The notes below the pieces were generated by a model, which was not told the origin of the DNA, searched no databases, and saw only the letters and a program-made list of their open reading frames with translations. Position numbers and translations under genes: made by a program. A stretch of DNA of 64,000 bases from Bacillota bacterium (lineage in GTDB: Bacteria > Bacillota > Clostridia > Oscillospirales > Ruminococcaceae), in NCBI GenBank assembly GCA_023413185.1, contig JAEZQD010000098.1, positions 22,595-86,594 on the forward strand, given 5' to 3'. The stretch's first letter is position 1, and each line of letters starts with the position of its first letter. Positions 8,478-19,700 of this stretch are shown here, one piece after another.

Positions 8478-8768
8478 ATCCGCTTAAATATGTGCCTTTC
8501 TGAACTCTCGTCAGCGCAACGTAAAGTAGACATTTTCAGCGGTAGTGGATTCTTGTTCACTGATAGCAATGGTATGATCAATAGCATATGCCAGCGGAAC
8601 TTTGCGCTGGTTTGCCGCAACGATAAACACATATTGAAATTCAAGTCCCTTTACGCGATGAATGGATGCAATATCGACGGCGATGCTCGTGGTAATGTTT
8701 GGAATCTCACCATTATTCTCTAAATAGCCACTAAGGTATTCAGCAGACGGATTTATGCTGTAATACCG
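8437..8768 (-). pseudogene. Relic of a second UvrD-like helicase (C-terminal about 110 codons, frameshifted)
   Basis: Directly after the stop of the PLD/ATPase gene the same frame stays open with no start codon and encodes IASIHRVKGLEFQYVFIVAA, the motif V region of UvrD/Rep helicases. It then runs out of frame at the four-A tract (plus-strand T run 8533-8536). Adding one A restores EKCLLYVALTRVQKG and then GYGQMSEFIG up to TAA at 8437. The intact helicase at 11647-13740 has the parallel stretch ERCLLYVALTRAQES followed by CYGQPSEFLP. The fragment has therefore lost its first five-sixths and carries a one-base deletion. Confidence 0.85.
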
Positions 8769-10769
8769 CTACCAAGGGAACAGTGGCTTTTTGAAATTGA
8801 TCTCGAAGAAGTGTCGTGCTTCGTCTAAATTCATCACGACCCATTCTCGGGATTTATGTGCTTCCAGAGTCTCAGGGAGTTCCTTCATCAAACGATCCGC
8901 CTCATATGTAGCGCCGGCATTGTACCTCAACTCGTTGTTCCTTGGTGAGATTACGAATGATTTGCGACTGGTTTTCCAGGCGTTCTGGACCGTTTTTATT
9001 GCGTATTTCCCAGTTACTTGCTCGCTGAAATAATTATCGAGGGAGAGACGTCGAACATATTCGGGCATCTCATCTGTGTACTCGCCGATGATCTCGCAAA
9101 TAACTTCGGAAGAACACTTGAGGATGTCAGGGGTGTTATCATCGTTGTCCGCTTTCAATGCGTCAAGCAGATCCGGGATCAGAGCAAGCATGCGACGCAA
9201 ATACTCCCTGTAGAAGGCAGTGCCGATCTTCTGCTGTACCGAGCGAACCACATTACTCTTCATTACCTCGGTATTTGTGAGGCCAGCTTCAACGCGGCAA
9301 ATCACTGTACGGCGGATCACTTCCGGAGCGACAGCTTTCACATCTTCATTGGCGCTGATAACAACGGCCGAATAATTGATGAGATGTTCGCTCACGCCAA
9401 GGTCGTCGTTCTTTATCGTTTCAATAGCATGTTGGCTGAAACGGGTATTTGTAAGATCATCGACAATGATCGGAGCGCCTTGAACAGTGCGCTTGAGGCT
9501 CTCAATGCTGGATCTGGTAAAGTCGGGTGCCGATACCTTTGGCTTCTGGCCAATCATCATCTTAAGCAGGGTTTCCAGAAAGCTCGTTTTCCCTGCCTTG
9601 CTTTGGCCGTAAACGAGACCGAATACAGGATACGGCAGCCGGTTCTGATCATAGCGAGCCGCCATATCCCGCATGACGCCCATAAAAGGAGTACAGAAAA
9701 ACCAGTTGGCGAACTCAAAATATCGATACTGCATACCTACGTAATCGCCGTGAAACTTGCTGTACCCTTCCATGTATTTAAGAAAGAGCGAGACATCCTG
9801 TTCGACGGCTTCCCGGTCAGGGTTGAGATCAAGCAGGTCGGCATTCAAGGCTGCCGTGCCTTGGAATGCGTCAATCACGAGCTGCGGATACTCACTTCGC
9901 AGTTCCTTTTCTTTTGTCGCTTCGCTTATAAGCTGCCGGCGCAGCTTCACGATGGTATCAGATACGACGGTAAGCTTGCCGGTCTTTTTATCTGCCTTTG
10001 GTAGCATGGGGGTAAGTGTGCCTGCAAGCTTATGAGTATCTAGAACGAATTTGACTTCCTCTGTGTTCTCCTTAACCGGCTCTATGACAAGGACTTTATT
10101 AGCCTTTATCGTTCCGGCTACTGGCAGTTCATCAATGTTTTCATTCAGATCAGCCCTTTCGAGGGCACTTCGCTTTATCGCATCCGAACTGCATTCCCGG
10201 AGTTCTGAGAATGAACCCATGTACCAGTCATACGCTTTATCGCCGTCAATATAGCAGATGTTTTCACGCTGTATTCCGCCAAAAGCATTATAGGACATGT
10301 TGGCAGAACCCATGATAACGCGCTTACGCCCGTCTTCAGCTGCAAGGAGGTACAGCTTCTCATGCGAGAGTTTTGTCCGGGATACATAGAATTTAACGCT
10401 GCCGTTATCCATACGGGAAAGCAGCTGCGATTGAGATTCCGATATATTGTCTCGCATTCGTTCAATGAGCTTGTCCTGATATGCCATAATTTCCTGAAGC
10501 GTATAGGACAGAACAGCCTCACAACCGAAAATGATTTCGGCGTAGTCAACCATTCCGAGAAGCTTATACACGAAATTGACGCCGGATGAGAAAGTGATCG
10601 CATAAAGTGAGTCGAAACCAGAAAAGAGGTCTTGCCAGGTAACGGACTCAGCTGACTCATAATTGAGTTTCACGACCTCAAGCTTGGTTCCGGAAGATCT
10701 GACGCAGGAGCAGTCTTCGTCAACGTCGAACAGCGAAATCGTATCATAATTGTTCTGAGAACTACTCAT
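8769..10769 (-). CDS. PLD-family nuclease domain fused to a P-loop ATPase (DrmC-like N-terminus)
   Basis: 666 aa. Residues about 50-200 form one phospholipase D (HKD) unit: H136 and K138 in SHEKLYLL, D146, then GSANMS at 154-159. One HKD motif implies that the active site forms by dimerisation. Residues about 345-560 are a P-loop ATPase with Walker A GQSKAGKT (388-395), Walker B PIIVDDL (434-439) and a sensor-like VVISAN segment, resembling AAA+/helicase-loader NTPases. DISARM systems carry a PLD protein (DrmC), but it is normally a stand-alone protein without this ATPase half. The gene starts 19 nt after the AraC-type gene. Predicted role: nuclease effector or regulator of the defence complex. 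The stop abuts a UvrD relic, so the 3' end lies at an old rearrangement. Confidence 0.75.
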   Translation of the reverse strand: MSSSQNNYDTISLFDVDEDCSCVRSSGTKLEVVKLNYESAESVTWQDLFSGFDSLYAITFSSGVNFVYKLLGMVDYAEIIFGCEAVLSYTLQEIMAYQDKLIERMRDNISESQSQLLSRMDNGSVKFYVSRTKLSHEKLYLLAAEDGRKRVIMGSANMSYNAFGGIQRENICYIDGDKAYDWYMGSFSELRECSSDAIKRSALERADLNENIDELPVAGTIKANKVLVIEPVKENTEEVKFVLDTHKLAGTLTPMLPKADKKTGKLTVVSDTIVKLRRQLISEATKEKELRSEYPQLVIDAFQGTAALNADLLDLNPDREAVEQDVSLFLKYMEGYSKFHGDYVGMQYRYFEFANWFFCTPFMGVMRDMAARYDQNRLPYPVFGLVYGQSKAGKTSFLETLLKMMIGQKPKVSAPDFTRSSIESLKRTVQGAPIIVDDLTNTRFSQHAIETIKNDDLGVSEHLINYSAVVISANEDVKAVAPEVIRRTVICRVEAGLTNTEVMKSNVVRSVQQKIGTAFYREYLRRMLALIPDLLDALKADNDDNTPDILKCSSEVICEIIGEYTDEMPEYVRRLSLDNYFSEQVTGKYAIKTVQNAWKTSRKSFVISPRNNELRYNAGATYEADRLMKELPETLEAHKSREWVVMNLDEARHFFEINFKKPLFPW

Positions 10770-10788
10770 ACGACTGGCCTCCTATTCT

Positions 10789-11547
10789 TTATTCCTTCTT
10801 GATGCGTTTGCGATATGCCTCAACCATGAAGGAATCTACATCGTAATATTTACACTGGAAGAACTCACATATCTTCTCCATCTCTTCTGCAGACTCCACG
10901 CCAGCGTCAATGGCCGCTTCAACATCAGGAGGAATGTAGTTGGGATCACTGTGGACTTCTGCCATCAGCTGAAAGCATTCTCGCAGAAGGAGACAAACAG
11001 GTATCTCTAATTGTTCGGCAACATCGGCGATGGCATAACTGGTGTCAACGTCAAACCCATATTCCTTTGTAGCGTCCTCAATTTCCATGAGATAATCGAA
11101 CTTCTTTCCTGAGAGGAAACCATCTTCCTCCAGTTCGCGCCAGTAAGTATCGGCTCTGCTTTCTGGCTTGTTATCGCTGAAATTCGACAACTGGAATTTA
11201 TTGTTTGGAATACTCTTTGTACCTTTCCGGATCTCACCGGGCGTACAATCATGATACGTCCTCATTGCCCGCGTAAATGCGGATTGATCGGAGTATCCGA
11301 GATCCAAGGATATGTCGCAAATGGATTTCTCCAAATTCAGCTTAAGTTCCTGACCGGCAAAGAAGAGCTTGCGCTCATTGATATAGTGGAACAACGTTTC
11401 GCCGGTGAGCACTTCGAAGCACTTCCCGAAGTGGCTACTGTTGTACCCAATTTCGCTGTAGATGCCCTTTTTAATGTTTTCAGCGTCTTCATGAATATGG
11501 GCATCAATGTAATCCATGACTGTGTCAAACTTGTTATTCATTAGCAA
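10789..11547 (-). CDS. AraC-type helix-turn-helix protein inside the defence operon
   Basis: 252 aa. Residues about 5-105 are an AraC/XylS double helix-turn-helix: YIDAHIHEDAENIKKGI, SSHFGKCFEVLTGETLFHYI, then ICDISLDLGYSDQSAFTRAM and TPGEIRK, the canonical end of the domain. AraC proteins usually carry this domain at the C-terminus; here it is N-terminal and is followed by about 145 residues of acidic helical sequence with no recognised sensor. It is flanked by the UvrD helicase (99-nt gap) and the PLD/ATPase gene (19-nt gap). It may control the operon or an internal promoter, or load the system on DNA. The start ATG 11547 follows GGAG 7-8 nt upstream. Confidence 0.75.
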   Translation of the reverse strand: MLMNNKFDTVMDYIDAHIHEDAENIKKGIYSEIGYNSSHFGKCFEVLTGETLFHYINERKLFFAGQELKLNLEKSICDISLDLGYSDQSAFTRAMRTYHDCTPGEIRKGTKSIPNNKFQLSNFSDNKPESRADTYWRELEEDGFLSGKKFDYLMEIEDATKEYGFDVDTSYAIADVAEQLEIPVCLLLRECFQLMAEVHSDPNYIPPDVEAAIDAGVESAEEMEKICEFFQCKYYDVDSFMVEAYRKRIKKE

Positions 11548-11646
11548 GCTCCTTTCAACTATGTGATTCTATAATAGCTTGCTTTTTTGCATTTTACTTG
11601 ACACACAGCAAATCAAAAAAGTCAAAATGTAGTTCCAGAACCCTGC

Positions 11647-13740
11647 TCATGGTAAAAACTCTGACGGCTGACCATAACAACAGATCTGAGCCGATTCTTG
11701 AGCGCGAGTGAGGGCAACATACAACAGGCAGCGCTCTGCCGCAATGGATTCTCTCTCGGCAATGGCATCAGTATTGATAATTGCAGAGGACAGCGGCAGA
11801 ACATTTCGGTTCGCGGCAACAACAAAGACATGTCGAAATTCGAGGCCCTTTACTCGGTGCATGGTTGCCATGCGCACACCGTCATACCCGGGATCATCGA
11901 GCTTGCTACGTCGAATTTCATAGGTACGAATACCCCGAGCAGTCAATCCTGCGATGTATCCGTCAAGGAGTGGGTGGGTTCGTGTCACTATGCAAATATC
12001 CTTCAAGGCAATGCCCTGTGTCACCATGTCGTTAAGCGATTGAACCAGATAATCGAGTTCCTCTGCTGCACCGGAGAATTTGTTGATTTTAGGTGCGGTA
12101 CCGTGTGTCAGAGACTGGCATATCCGACCGTCATCGTAATCATCATCCAAATCATCGAAATCAATACCCTTCAGAAGTGCAAAGGCATATTTTCGGATTT
12201 CCTCTGTGGTGCGGTAGTTTATTCTCAGAAGGCTGCTGCGTCCGCGCACATTAACGCCACACTTTGAGAGAGTGACCTTCTTTTTGTAAATTCGCTGATG
12301 GGAATCACCCACAATGAACATATCATTTCTGTGCTCTTTCCCGGCCAAAGCACGAAGAAGCCGATAGGCAGACATGCTGAAATCCTGTCCTTCATCGACG
12401 ATAATACTCTGATACTGTGAAGCGGGACCTTCTTTTTCTATCAAAAGGCGGCATTCGAACAAAGCGGTGTCCACATCTCTTATATGCCGTTCCTTCAATA
12501 GATTCTTGTATTCTTCAAACACATGCCAAACCTGCAGCCGTTTCTTTCGGTCAAGGCGCGTACCTCTACCCAGCCGGGACGCCTTTGCATATGCCTCAAG
12601 GGTAAATGCCTCCTGTGTAGCTACAACTTTTGCCCATTCTTCAGAAAAGAAGGATACCGGCAAGCCTAAATCCTCGCCAGACAATGCGACGGCTTCTTCC
12701 CATACGCCATCCAACACATTATCATAAACAATGGTGTTAGGGTATCCGTGCTCACGGAGAAACTGCGATACCCATGCGTCAAGATTAATTACTTCAATAC
12801 GGCGCTGCTCATCCAAAGAGCAGATTTTGCGAAGGGAATCCTTTATGTCCGCAGCAAGATTCGCAGTAAAAGTAGTGAAAAGGATGCGTTCTTTTCCTTT
12901 TATCCGTGCAGCCAGCCATTTTGCTCGGTGCATAGCGACAACGGTTTTCCCGGTGCCAGCTCCGCCGAGGACTCTTACGGGGCCTGAGTAATCCTTTTCG
13001 ACAATTTTTCGCTGCGAGGGATGCAGGAAAACGCGCCATTTTTCAAGCGGCTCAGACATAATCTTCCGAAGTTCGTCTTCACCTTCGACAATAACAAATG
13101 CGCTCCGACTTTCTGGCTTTTGCAGGGCTTCTGCCAAATCGCCTGTCTGAATGCTGCTACTGTGGTTGGCGCGATACAGGTCGAGCACCTCTTCTACGGA
13201 AAAGCCGTTTACCACCCACTCAAGATTTTCATAAGCATCAACAGGAAATGCACTTTTGCTCTTGAAAAACACCTCTTCGCGTGGAATGCTTTTTACGAAA
13301 GTCAGCTGCTCTTCTGGTACGCCAAGCGCGAGAAGGTCAGCGTCTGATATTTCTGCAAAAAGCCCGAAATCCTCAATGACAGATGGTATCGGCTCACTGA
13401 CTTCTTGAATATCAAATACTTGAACGCTTCCCGTGCTTGGGTTGATGGCGCACTTCTTTCGTTTTGCCCAATCGTATGCCTCATCGTGATGGTCCACCCA
13501 AAGAAGCAGATATACTCCGCTTTCTTTCTCTCTGGCGACGATACCGCGATAGGTGTCATCTATTCGCACAGAACAGATTTTACTGTCTGTCACATTATTG
13601 ATTTTCTCATAATTGATGCCCGGAGCGGTTGGATTATTGCGGAATTTGTTGATGAAGTCCGTGACCTTTCCCTGAACCTGCCGTGGCAACGCAGCAAAAG
13701 CCGTCAGAAAGTCGGACGAAATTGCAATTGTGTTGCTCAT
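11647..13740 (-). CDS. UvrD/Rep superfamily 1 helicase with a RelE/ParE-like N-terminal domain
   Basis: 697 aa; the start ATG overlaps the upstream stop by 4 nt. Residues 1-95 look like a RelE/ParE toxin fold (FLTAFAALPRQVQGKVTDFI, ICSVRIDDTYRGIV, LLWVDHHDEAYDWA). Helicase motifs follow: Walker A GGAGTGKT (259-266), motif II SIIVDEGQDFS, motif III FIVGDSHQRIY, motif V MHRVKGLEFRHVF and motif VI LLYVALTRAQE. The family unwinds DNA 3'-5' using ATP. The toxin-like head may act as a nucleic-acid or ribosome-binding module; whether it still cleaves RNA is unknown. No antitoxin gene is adjacent. Classical DISARM has no UvrD gene, so this is an added component. A truncated second copy lies downstream of the PLD gene. 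Confidence 0.85.
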   Translation of the reverse strand: MSNTIAISSDFLTAFAALPRQVQGKVTDFINKFRNNPTAPGINYEKINNVTDSKICSVRIDDTYRGIVAREKESGVYLLLWVDHHDEAYDWAKRKKCAINPSTGSVQVFDIQEVSEPIPSVIEDFGLFAEISDADLLALGVPEEQLTFVKSIPREEVFFKSKSAFPVDAYENLEWVVNGFSVEEVLDLYRANHSSSIQTGDLAEALQKPESRSAFVIVEGEDELRKIMSEPLEKWRVFLHPSQRKIVEKDYSGPVRVLGGAGTGKTVVAMHRAKWLAARIKGKERILFTTFTANLAADIKDSLRKICSLDEQRRIEVINLDAWVSQFLREHGYPNTIVYDNVLDGVWEEAVALSGEDLGLPVSFFSEEWAKVVATQEAFTLEAYAKASRLGRGTRLDRKKRLQVWHVFEEYKNLLKERHIRDVDTALFECRLLIEKEGPASQYQSIIVDEGQDFSMSAYRLLRALAGKEHRNDMFIVGDSHQRIYKKKVTLSKCGVNVRGRSSLLRINYRTTEEIRKYAFALLKGIDFDDLDDDYDDGRICQSLTHGTAPKINKFSGAAEELDYLVQSLNDMVTQGIALKDICIVTRTHPLLDGYIAGLTARGIRTYEIRRSKLDDPGYDGVRMATMHRVKGLEFRHVFVVAANRNVLPLSSAIINTDAIAERESIAAERCLLYVALTRAQESAQICCYGQPSEFLP

Positions 13741-16700
13741 AATGCGCTCCTTCCATCAAATATCTCTTTTGTTAGTTCGCTGTCAGCTGTAAGCACAAGC
13801 CAACCATGTGCCTCAAATGCCGTGCTTTCAGGTTGTTCCGGTAGAAGGAATGCTATTTTTTGCGCTTCCCATGCCATCTCAGCCTCCGCAATTACCTCGC
13901 CGGATTCATCAGTCAATTCAAACCCGACGATGGACGGTGCCGGCATACCGAGTTCTATCATCTTTTCAGCCATTGCTTTAGCTGTGGCATCGAGTGTTTG
14001 TTCGAGCGCCTCTGCCCATGCTGTGTCGTCCGTGCCTATTGGCGGTACGGGAACATCCAAGTTCAGCGTAATCGGTAGGGCGTGGTAAACGCCTATATCT
14101 ATTCCGGTCGTAGATACGGCAGCGAATCCGGGTAGGTACTGCATCACATTAAAGAACTGCCAGAAGCCATTCCATTCCTCTGCATACTTGTCGGTTCGAC
14201 CTTCTGCTCCATCACTTAAAACCGCGATGACACGGTAATCGGCATCAGACCTCTTCGCTCGCATATCTGTCGTCCCTACGCCTGCCAGTACCTTAAGGCA
14301 GGCATTCGACTGTCTCGGCAGCCATTTTCCGAAAATGGTGTCTTCAAGAACATAATCATCATCAAAATACGCAAGCGATGACAGAACCGGTTCCATGAGT
14401 TGATGCCACTCGTTGAACGCTGATGCTTTACCAACCATAGACATATCAAGAAGCGAAATCGCATAAGCCGTGGCGTGAACAGAGAACACACGCTCAGCGT
14501 CTGAGAGCTCCAGATATTTGACCAAAAGCTCCATCGGTGATGCGACGTCAGGTTTGATTGATTCTGCGTGGCCGTTCATTATTGTCGGCTGATAAACTTT
14601 TGACCCTGAGGGCATCTTCTGAGGAAGCAGTGTGGCCGTCGCATACTCATTTTGGACATGGAATACAGACTCTACGTCCTTCCAGCTTAAAGAGAACACA
14701 CGGAATCTGCCGCTACGACGAATTGCTTCTCTTTTCAGCGTGTCGTCTGCAACGATATCTTTGTGATAAAGGAAACCATCTGTAAACACCGCAACCGGCT
14801 TCTGGTCGCCGGTGCCGCGAATCGGCCAGATGACGAAGTCCGGCTTTGAGGGCACAGCTACATCATAGGAGGCATCCAAATATACCTGCGGCTCGATCTC
14901 CCATATACTGTCCCGAATTTTCAGCCGATAGCCTTCTTTATTATTGACCAGCTCTTTCGTGATGGTGATTGGCCGCGAATCTGTGCGCATGCGGTCGAGA
15001 GCCTCGACAAATCGGCGCTCCAGCTCACTCTCAAACAGGCTATTGACAGGGATGTTGCTAAGACAGGGTATTTCTTCCACATTTTCCTTGCCGCTAAGAA
15101 TAGTTTTCAAAAGCTCTATGGCGACTCTTCTGGATATCTGGCCGATTTTCTGACTCTGGCGATACGCATAGAGACAATGATAACAGCCATCTTTCTGCGG
15201 GTCTTCCTTACAAGAGCAGTTTTCAAGCACCTCAAGCGCTTTTTCAAACACCTCTATCAGCGCATTCTCGTGTTGGAGAAGCTGCTTCAAATATCCGGTG
15301 CCGCCGGGAACGGAGTCATATATGACAAGATACTGCTTTCTATAATCAGCATCCTTCACTGGCACCTCACTGATGCAGGCACGGAGGTGGTCAACATTGC
15401 CGAAATACTTTCTCATTCCAAGCATAAATGCTGCCGTGAACGATTCCTGCCGCACATTGCTTGAATCCATTGTTGTTGCCGGAACGAGAATACGGATAGC
15501 CTCAGTGGAAAACTCTCTGTACAAGAAGAGACATTCTTCAAATGGGTCAGAAGAGTCAGTAGGCATATTTTTAGCTTTGCAGGTGAAGGTGTGGACAGGC
15601 TTTCCGCTCTCAGGCTGAATCTTTCCGCAGTACTTGCATATCTTAAAGCCGCGCCGAATATCATCAACTCCAGCAATCAGCAGCTTTTCACCGACGACAT
15701 CACTCTCACCGAAGTTGATTTCACGCATGGTCGCTTTTCGGACGAATTCATACCCGAAAGTGAACTCGTCATTGTTCATGCTAAAGGCTTTTGAGATGTC
15801 GTGCTCCTCATCCACCTCAACAAGCATCTGTTTGCAGTAGAAGGTCGCCGCACGGTCGTCGCTTTCATCGTATATCAAGCTGCGTGTATAATCGTCATTG
15901 GAATAGACCATCTGCACCTTGAGCATCGTCCGCACCTGCCCAGAATCCGACCATGCAGGGCTGCCGCACTGTGGGCAGTAGGATACATCCTGTCCGTGGA
16001 CTTCGCGCTGTGCATGGGAACAGTTGGGGCAAAGCCGCCACAGCTCCGGCTGAGCAGTAGTCAGGTCAACTTGGTCAATCGTTAGTTTTCGACCATCCAC
16101 ATAGAAGGTGTTCATAGGTGCAAATTCGCTAATGGCAGAAGAAGCAGAGCGGCTGTATTCATATACCGTTCTGTCATATTTCTTTTTGGCACTGTCGGGT
16201 GTCTCACCATCTGTCTCCAGTTTTCTGCGTAAGACAGCCTTTAACACGATGCCTGCTTCCGGGAAGGCATAGTTCGGCAGCAGTCCTTCATCTGACAGAA
16301 AATTGAATACATTTTTGTTGTTAATATTGCGTACCACATTACCGAGAGCAATGCGTTCCATTTTGAGCTCTTTGATTTCCGCGTCATAGGAGCTATCCTG
16401 CGGCTTGCTTTCCAACTCTTTAATCAGTTTGCCAAGCTGTTTGATATTCTTGGAGATAGCATCCTTCTGCTTTTTTTGGTCTTCGAGTGCCTCAAATATC
16501 CGCATATACATGGAACTCTGCTTCAGACGGTTGCCCTCCGCGAACTGTCGCAGCTCACTGCGTACATCATCGTCCAGATACTGAGAAAACATTTGCAGGA
16601 ATGTCCGCAACAAGCTTGAAAGGTTACTCTGAACAAATGCCAGATAATTGAACGGAAATACATCCTTGGAGCGGGTCTCCAGTTTAGCAAGGCAGGTACT

Positions 16701-19700
16701 GAGCTTGTTCGGGATGGATGCTTTCGTGGCACCTCGCTTTACCCAGCAGTCGAGACAGTAGGCAACAAACTGTCGTTCAAGCACAGCCGACGCGCGGAGG
16801 AATACAGCCGGAGGCTCTACAGTACCGGAAATCATCTCCATCGGGTCTTCATAGAAAAACAAATCGTGAGGCCGCGCATTGGCGACTGCCAGTGTAAGCG
16901 CATTACCGTCTTTACGACCGGCACGACCGGCACGCTGCAAGAATTGCGCTTGTGCCGGAGGAATGCTGCACATAATGACGCTGGAGAGGTCACCGATATC
17001 AATGCCCATCTCAAGCGTTGGAGTGCATGAAAGGACGTTTGTATCCCAAGGCATCTGTTCTGTGATGGTTCGTTTGAAGATTTTTTCTAATTCTTCTCGG
17101 TCATCACGCTCCAGAAGACCTGTGTGTTCTCTGGCTATGGTACGCACTAAATCTCCACCGCTGTACAACTTGCCGTAATAACCGAGTGGGGCGTCACTAT
17201 CTGCACTACAGTGACCGCCGCATTTACTTCTCTGGCAGGGAGCACCATCCCATATCTCGGCGTTCTCAGATGCCACGGCGAAGATGCTGCCGCAAGTATC
17301 ACAGACAAGCTGCGTAACGCCGTTAGTGACGCAAAGTTTGGATTTGTTCAGTCCCCAGACGGAGTATCCATTTCCGGCTGGCATAGCAGTAATATAGCTA
17401 CGCTTGGTGAGCTCTGCAAAGATATATCCGGAAATCGCAGAAAATACCTCACGTCCGATAAAGAATTCATCAACGCAGCTTCCTATCCAATTGACATACT
17501 TGGGACTGCTGACGGTATCAAATGAAAGGAGTCTGCTGCCGCCGGTATTCTCACAAATAAAGCGTGGCGTGTTTCGCCCGGACTGCAGTCCTGGGAGCCA
17601 GCTGTGGCGGTCATTTGAGAGTTCCCAGATCTTGCCGTCATTACTCGTAAACTCCTCGAATGCCGGGTCGCAGAATGCGCCGTTCATGCGCATCAGATTC
17701 AAGAAGCCAAGTACCATACGCTCAAAGGCAAGGTTGCTTGTACCGCTCAGTGCGCTGAGCTCATTGACTGTGCGCTCCTTAACGGCACATGCAATTTCGG
17801 CAATGTCATCAGTATCATAATAAAGTGTGGAGCAGCCGGATTTCTCCAACGTGCGGCCAATTCGTCCGGCAACGCCGTACTCCAGCATAAGCTCATATCC
17901 CAAACGTTTATCGATATCCGAAAGGAGCTTGCTCTCTAGCTTTCCGCTGCCGAAATGCCCTGATGAGGTCATATCCTCATAGGCTTTCATCCATGTCATA
18001 TTTGGTGCGATGAAACGGCTGACATATGCCTCTGTCGAGAGTGCATCACGCCAATAGCGAATAAAACCATGGGTGAATTCATCAAAGGTCTGTCCGTCAC
18101 CGCCGTTCTGCGCGTACCTTTGGATTGAGCTTCTAAGGCCGAAGCGCCATGTGCGCGAGTTGAAGAAACCTGCTCTGTGGGCGGCATCTTGTACGTTATC
18201 CGAAAACGCGAGAGCCTTTTTGTCATCATTAAACTTGGATGCGAACATCTGCGAGATGCTAACACTTATGGCGGTTGCGCTGCGTAGTCCGATAATTGAC
18301 AGGCCGCGCCGACTTCCGCAGCAGGGGCAAATGTACTGCTTGTTATCCTTTGACCCACTGGTGTCGAGCGCCAGCGGAATCGCGATCTCTATTGTCTTTT
18401 CCCCACACGATGGGCATTCCTCGTGGGAGCCGTCTCCAATCTGGAGCTGCATACAATTCGGGCAGAGTCGGGCGGCCGTCATGCCGTAAGGGATATCATC
18501 GTGGTCGCATGGGAACAGCATACGAATCTTCTTGTCGGCCTTGAAGTACAGATTATAAAATGTTGACAGGTCGCCCATTGTCACATTTCCACGCTCGTTA
18601 GCCATTGAAACCCAACCGGTCGCACCGCAGTCGCGGCAGTTCACCACAGGCAAATAGTGCTTTGCCTGCTGGTCGTTTAAGTCTGTCGAAAGGGCGTATG
18701 TAATATCGTCCGCAGAGACCTTTGCCTCCAAGCGCCGCAGTTCACGGAACCACAGCTGAGCCTGCACATTGAGGAACGGACGCGGATGTAGTGTGTCACC
18801 GATTCTTGCGTGCGAGATAAGAGCGAACAGTGCGTCAATCGCAGTTACAGCATCAGGCAGTGTCGACAAAGCAGGATACTTTGTTGCAAGAGCCTCGCAG
18901 ATAACGGAAGTCTGCATATATTTGTCTGCCATCAGTGTAAGCAGGCTCTGGGTGAAGCTATGATCCATCAGCATGTGACCCAGTGCCAGTCGAGCTTCGA
19001 TGGAGTCGATATTCTCGGGTGGATTGGACAGCCATCCGGCTGCCGCTGTACGCAGATAGCTTTGCTCATCGTCGTTTTCAATGCAGCCAAGCAGCGCGGT
19101 AATATTTTCACTGTCCGGCACACAGTAGTCTGTTGCGTCGTGACCGGCAAAAAACTCGTCGGCAGACAGCCTGTCCTCGGTGATGACAGAGTCCTCTTCA
19201 AATGTCTCACCGAACACCTTCTGCGCGTACTCTCTCATGCCAGAGGATGAGTCCTTCGCGCCCATTGTAGCGGAAGTGCCGACGCAACACAAAAAGCCGG
19301 TAGGCGTGAACAGCCTTGCTTTCAAGCGCCTGAGAAGGCAGGCAAGGTCTGTACCCTGCGCTCCGTCAAAGGTGTGTAATTCATCCACAGCGATATATTT
19401 CAATACTTCTGGACCGTTCTCTTCCCAGAGCGTGGCGTCCTCGGGACGCACGAGAAGATAGTCCAGCATCTTATAGTTGGTCATCAAAATATCCGGCGGA
19501 GCGCCGCGCATGGTTTCCTTGTCCGTAATTACCTGCGTTTCGCTCATCATTCGGCTGGGGGTGTGCTCAAAGCCGCCGACAAACATCCCCGCCGTAACAT
19601 TACCCCGCAGCTCCGGACTGTTATAGATAAGCCCGGCGATACGCTTTGCCTGATCTGATGCCAACGCATTCATAGGATAGATTATAAGGGCTTTTATGCC

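Noticed and set aside
9018..10004. Long plus-strand open frame (328 codons) opposite the PLD/ATPase gene
   Set aside because: It mirrors a gene with clear HKD and Walker motifs, has no ribosome binding site and no recognisable domain.
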